From Candidatus Iainarchaeum sp. (GTDB taxonomy: Archaea > Iainarchaeota > Iainarchaeia > Iainarchaeales > JAAZKV01): 9,408 bases of DNA. A model generated the notes under the pieces. The model did no database searches. It had not been told where the DNA came from and saw nothing but the letters and a program-made list of their open reading frames with translations. Each line of letters begins with the position of its first letter. The first letter of the stretch is position 1. The stretch spans positions 1 to 9,408 of the forward strand of contig JAQVNZ010000028.1 of NCBI GenBank assembly GCA_028702895.1. Direction: 5' to 3'. A program made the position numbers and the translations under genes. Positions 7,801 through 9,408 of the stretch are shown here, in pieces.

Positions 7801-9408
7801 TTTGAAAAAACTAGTGCTGCATTTTCATTTTGCGAAAATTTGTACATTATTTTTTTTGCTATAACATCTGGTGTTCTTAAATATGAATTATTTGGGATTT
7901 GTTGGGATATTTCTAATATTGCATTTGAATAATTAATAGTACCGATTTTATATTTAGAAATTGTTTGTGTAATAGCTTCTTGTGAACTTAAAGAAAGCCC
8001 TTTTGTTGTGCCTTGAATTTCATCAAAAAGCATCATTTTTTCTTTATTGTCTAAAAATATGGGTTCAAAATCTGCTAAATCTAATTCAATACTTTCTACT
8101 CTACTCATATCAACTGCAACATTATTTGCAGTTTGTTTTGCAAGAATTCCAGTTTCGTTTATTTTTGTTATTTGATTTGTTTGTGTTTGAACAGAACAGC
8201 CCACAATACATTCTGTATTAGGTACAATTGAATTTTTTGATAAATTTATTATTTGATTAGAATTTAAATTATTTATTTTAATTTCACTTATGGGTGTTTC
8301 TATTAAATTTTTTGGGCCATTTTCAAAGTATTCGCCAAATTGAGTTTTTTCGTTTTGAAAATAAGTTGTTGTAATATCTTTGTAAACTGGTTCTCCAACT
8401 AACACTTTTTTTTCCATTAATTTATTTGCCGCTACTAACGAATGGTCATCTGGAATTTTATACGGCATTGTTTCAGTAGATAATCCTGTTAATACTTCTG
8501 TTCCATCACTCAACAAAGATCTCCCTGCCAAAAATGTTTTTTGTTCTGGAGTTAATATTTCTGAAACAGTAGTCATTCTTTTTGTTCCAATAAAAATAAC
8601 ATTTTCATTTGAAGTAATTGCTTTTTTCGCAGTGTCTGTGTAATATGAATATGCTACAATTATTTTTGGTTTTACTTCTTTACCAACATACTTTGAATTT
8701 ATTACGTCAATAAAACGTGTTACTGCATCATCTCCTGAATAAGTTGCATCATCCCAAATAACAAAAGTATTAATTCCTGAATTTGATAGTTCATCAATTA
8801 TTTTAGTATGGTGATTTTTGCTAAAATATGTGGCATAATTTGGTTGTTTTTTTAAGTATTGGTTATGTGTTTCAAAAAGCCATCTTTTTGATTTTCCAGT
8901 ATCAAAATCAAATAAAAATGCAGATGGTTCATCTCCTAAAGCAGTTGAAATATTTTCTGCTGTTTGTTTTGTTGCTAGTTCAAATTCTGGCACTGAATTA
9001 ACTTTTAAATTATTTAATATATTATTTGCAATTTGTTTTTCCATTGGGTTAGAAAAACTTTCTATCCAAGATTGTCCAGCTGATTTATCAAATATTATTG
9101 AATTAATAATTTCTATATTTGGTGTTGTTTGATTTGGATTTGTAATGTTTTCTAAAAATGCTTGTTCTTGAATTATTTGCGTTGGTGAGTTTATTGGTGA
9201 AATTATATTAATTATTTTTGGAGTATAAATTTTTAATAAAATTGTTGTTGGATTCGTTTTTGTTAATGTTGCAGATGCTAATTCTAAATTAGGCAGTACC
9301 ATTTGTTGTACTCTAACTGTGGCAGGTAGTCCTTCAATTGTTGCACTTGATATTTCAAAACTTTTTGTAGGATTAATTACTATTGAAAAACCGGTTTCTA
9401 AATTAATT
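4848..9408 (-). CDS. Giant fusion: PRTase-like, two FHA, HExxH zincin-like and caspase-like (C14) domains; 5' end cut by window
   Basis: At least 1519 codons. The first Met in view (ATG at 9302) is not a credible start, because the frame stays open through 9408. Residues below count from that Met. Residues -35 to about 65 are beta-type and Thr/Asn/Pro-rich. Residues 68-250 look phosphoribosyltransferase-like, with FVIWDDATYSGDD (180-192) in the place of the PRPP loop. FHA1 (490-585) has IGRESSND and ISRAQ, with Gln533 where His is usual. FHA2 (595-690) is canonical: IGRNS, SSKRH, then DRGSKSGTFLNG. Residues 715-870 hold HEKTH (775-779) with Glu828 in VNEMIA as a possible third zinc ligand. 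Residues 880-1200 are unassigned. Residues 1203-1400 are a caspase-like domain with LFYAGH (His1282) and ADSCYSG (Cys1364), the hallmark dyad. The protein ends at STD with no membrane helix or sorting tail. Cellular location is unknown because the N-terminus is missing. Phospho-dependent recognition coupled to proteolysis is an inference. Confidence 0.88.
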   Translation of the reverse strand, partial: INLETGFSIVINPTKSFEISSATIEGLPATVRVQQMVLPNLELASATLTKTNPTTILLKIYTPKIINIISPINSPTQIIQEQAFLENITNPNQTTPNIEIINSIIFDKSAGQSWIESFSNPMEKQIANNILNNLKVNSVPEFELATKQTAENISTALGDEPSAFLFDFDTGKSKRWLFETHNQYLKKQPNYATYFSKNHHTKIIDELSNSGINTFVIWDDATYSGDDAVTRFIDVINSKYVGKEVKPKIIVAYSYYTDTAKKAITSNENVIFIGTKRMTTVSEILTPEQKTFLAGRSLLSDGTEVLTGLSTETMPYKIPDDHSLVAANKLMEKKVLVGEPVYKDITTTYFQNEKTQFGEYFENGPKNLIETPISEIKINNLNSNQIINLSKNSIVPNTECIVGCSVQTQTNQITKINETGILAKQTANNVAVDMSRVESIELDLADFEPIFLDNKEKMMLFDEIQGTTKGLSLSSQEAITQTISKYKIGTINYSNAILEISQQIPNNSYLRTPDVIAKKIMYKFSQNENAALVFSNKEGIFYLSDGLKIGRESSNDLILDSVKISRAQAKISFDGKSTFLENIGNGKIKLNENIITERTMLNEGDVVSFGEDSDVFQISSPKKYILRGKGIELEIGPNSGVARIGRNSDQYNKNVISTSDPRSSKRHAYVYYSRSKGELIVVDRGSKSGTFLNGKPLITNGSAILEDGDIIRVASEEIVVLTKSTSNPIKIESINQIIPKELLPETVPEEKIDFMTQEEFLIFRNLKGSLCTSRGCYSPTTKRITIPVDNPYYLDNGQINVTKVKATLKHEKTHRAWDFGDLVKKEQIIQKILTDPARPERKRQFLIFWPQYATNPDKTIVNEMIARVVGYQIFPSQHDAPMDVMNTQIKPIVTEEVIAFLNEGDYRFKQGLASAGGEDIALGDFKYEPFLESLDDYPALVESEELEVALSFSRDPSIWDNGAQVKIIENFSKLKLTGDFSKIGGVRVIGYDSAQVSLNGIVYALKNVPALEPKYIIQIEEAMKQNKRIFAIEQKLHGDNVIYFYFPKNSMVTSSDLADFAMDELSQYRNNLTLDKTKEIISKYNLTTPDKERIIYWVDKSIEYNNQDIDRFFANGMDSTNVATWKKTSSLFGGTKYISPTGQELTSQEAMDLAWKNKEMLRPLQNYKTQLEKIKANLIEDIVNTTQKNPAIIKSGFREIGMKKLVSGNKKDPLLQLNQFDNMSDKLKSIDQTLANKPTKVKVLCISQKNYDDPNLNLAFSDNDSKVMINYFLNQGIPQENILGITDPTKETFLTNLKNITQTIKSDETLILFYAGHTYTESGLFSGELKNNFYFAPKNTIPPNEINFFNSTKITDFGSEDLAQHVQKISDARNIIPINEVGNILQTMQGNIVFIADSCYSGNTCEILSTQLDNGIFIGSTKTGELAVEKEELQNGVWTAIFKDPHIIRTKSFTDRYSAFSIDPITNKKISYYDATMEYFDPNIVNLFSERIIFASKSVGLGSAYNEQTAGTIISKSTD

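Noticed and set aside
7361..8221. Open frames at 7361-7582 (minus) and 7982-8221 (plus)
   Set aside because: They lie inside the giant gene in other frames; the first overlaps the FHA2 coding sequence.
9300..9302. ATG at 9302 as the start of the giant gene
   Set aside because: The frame is open upstream to the window edge with similar beta-type sequence, and no promoter-like signal or stop codon separates the two.

Overview
This 9.4-kb window is very A+T-rich and every gene I can support lies on the minus strand. Standard-code frames stay open over thousands of bases. There are no convincing Shine-Dalgarno sites, TATA-like boxes sit upstream of several starts, and one gene is an archaeosortase. 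Together these suggest an archaeon, probably of the DPANN type (Woesearchaeota/Pacearchaeota-like). That lineage is inferred from style and gene content; no marker gene is present.

In the direction of transcription (right to left) the layout is as follows. (1) 9408-4848 is the 3' part of a giant gene with at least 1519 codons; its start lies beyond the right edge. The product joins a phosphoribosyltransferase-like domain, two FHA domains, a zincin-like HExxH domain, an unassigned region and a C-terminal caspase-like (clan CD, C14-type) cysteine peptidase. (2) 4673-4011 is a 220-aa exosortase/archaeosortase-family membrane protein with the Cys-Arg-His triad. (3) 3942-3466 is a 158-aa, five-helix membrane protein resembling a reduced VIT1/CCC1-type metal transporter. 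(4) 3402-1 is a membrane-anchored protein of at least 1134 residues ending, as far as it can be seen, in a gingipain-like (peptidase C25) domain with His and Cys catalytic candidates; its 3' end lies beyond the left edge. This last frame has no stop from 3402 to base 1.

Gaps between genes are short (174, 68 and 63 bases). They hold TATA-like boxes, an AT-only inverted repeat just after the giant gene, and nothing else I can support. No RNA genes, CRISPR arrays or insertion sequences were seen.

The striking theme is two different clan CD cysteine peptidases in very large proteins on either side of a membrane sorting enzyme. The C25-like protein is predicted to face outward, anchored by an N-terminal helix. 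The caspase-like fusion carries modules for phosphopeptide recognition, a possible nucleotide or PRPP-related activity and a possible second (metallo)protease. A cell-surface proteolysis or host-interaction locus, or an intracellular conflict or cell-death effector next to a surface locus, are both possible. The sequence alone does not settle which, or whether the four genes act together.
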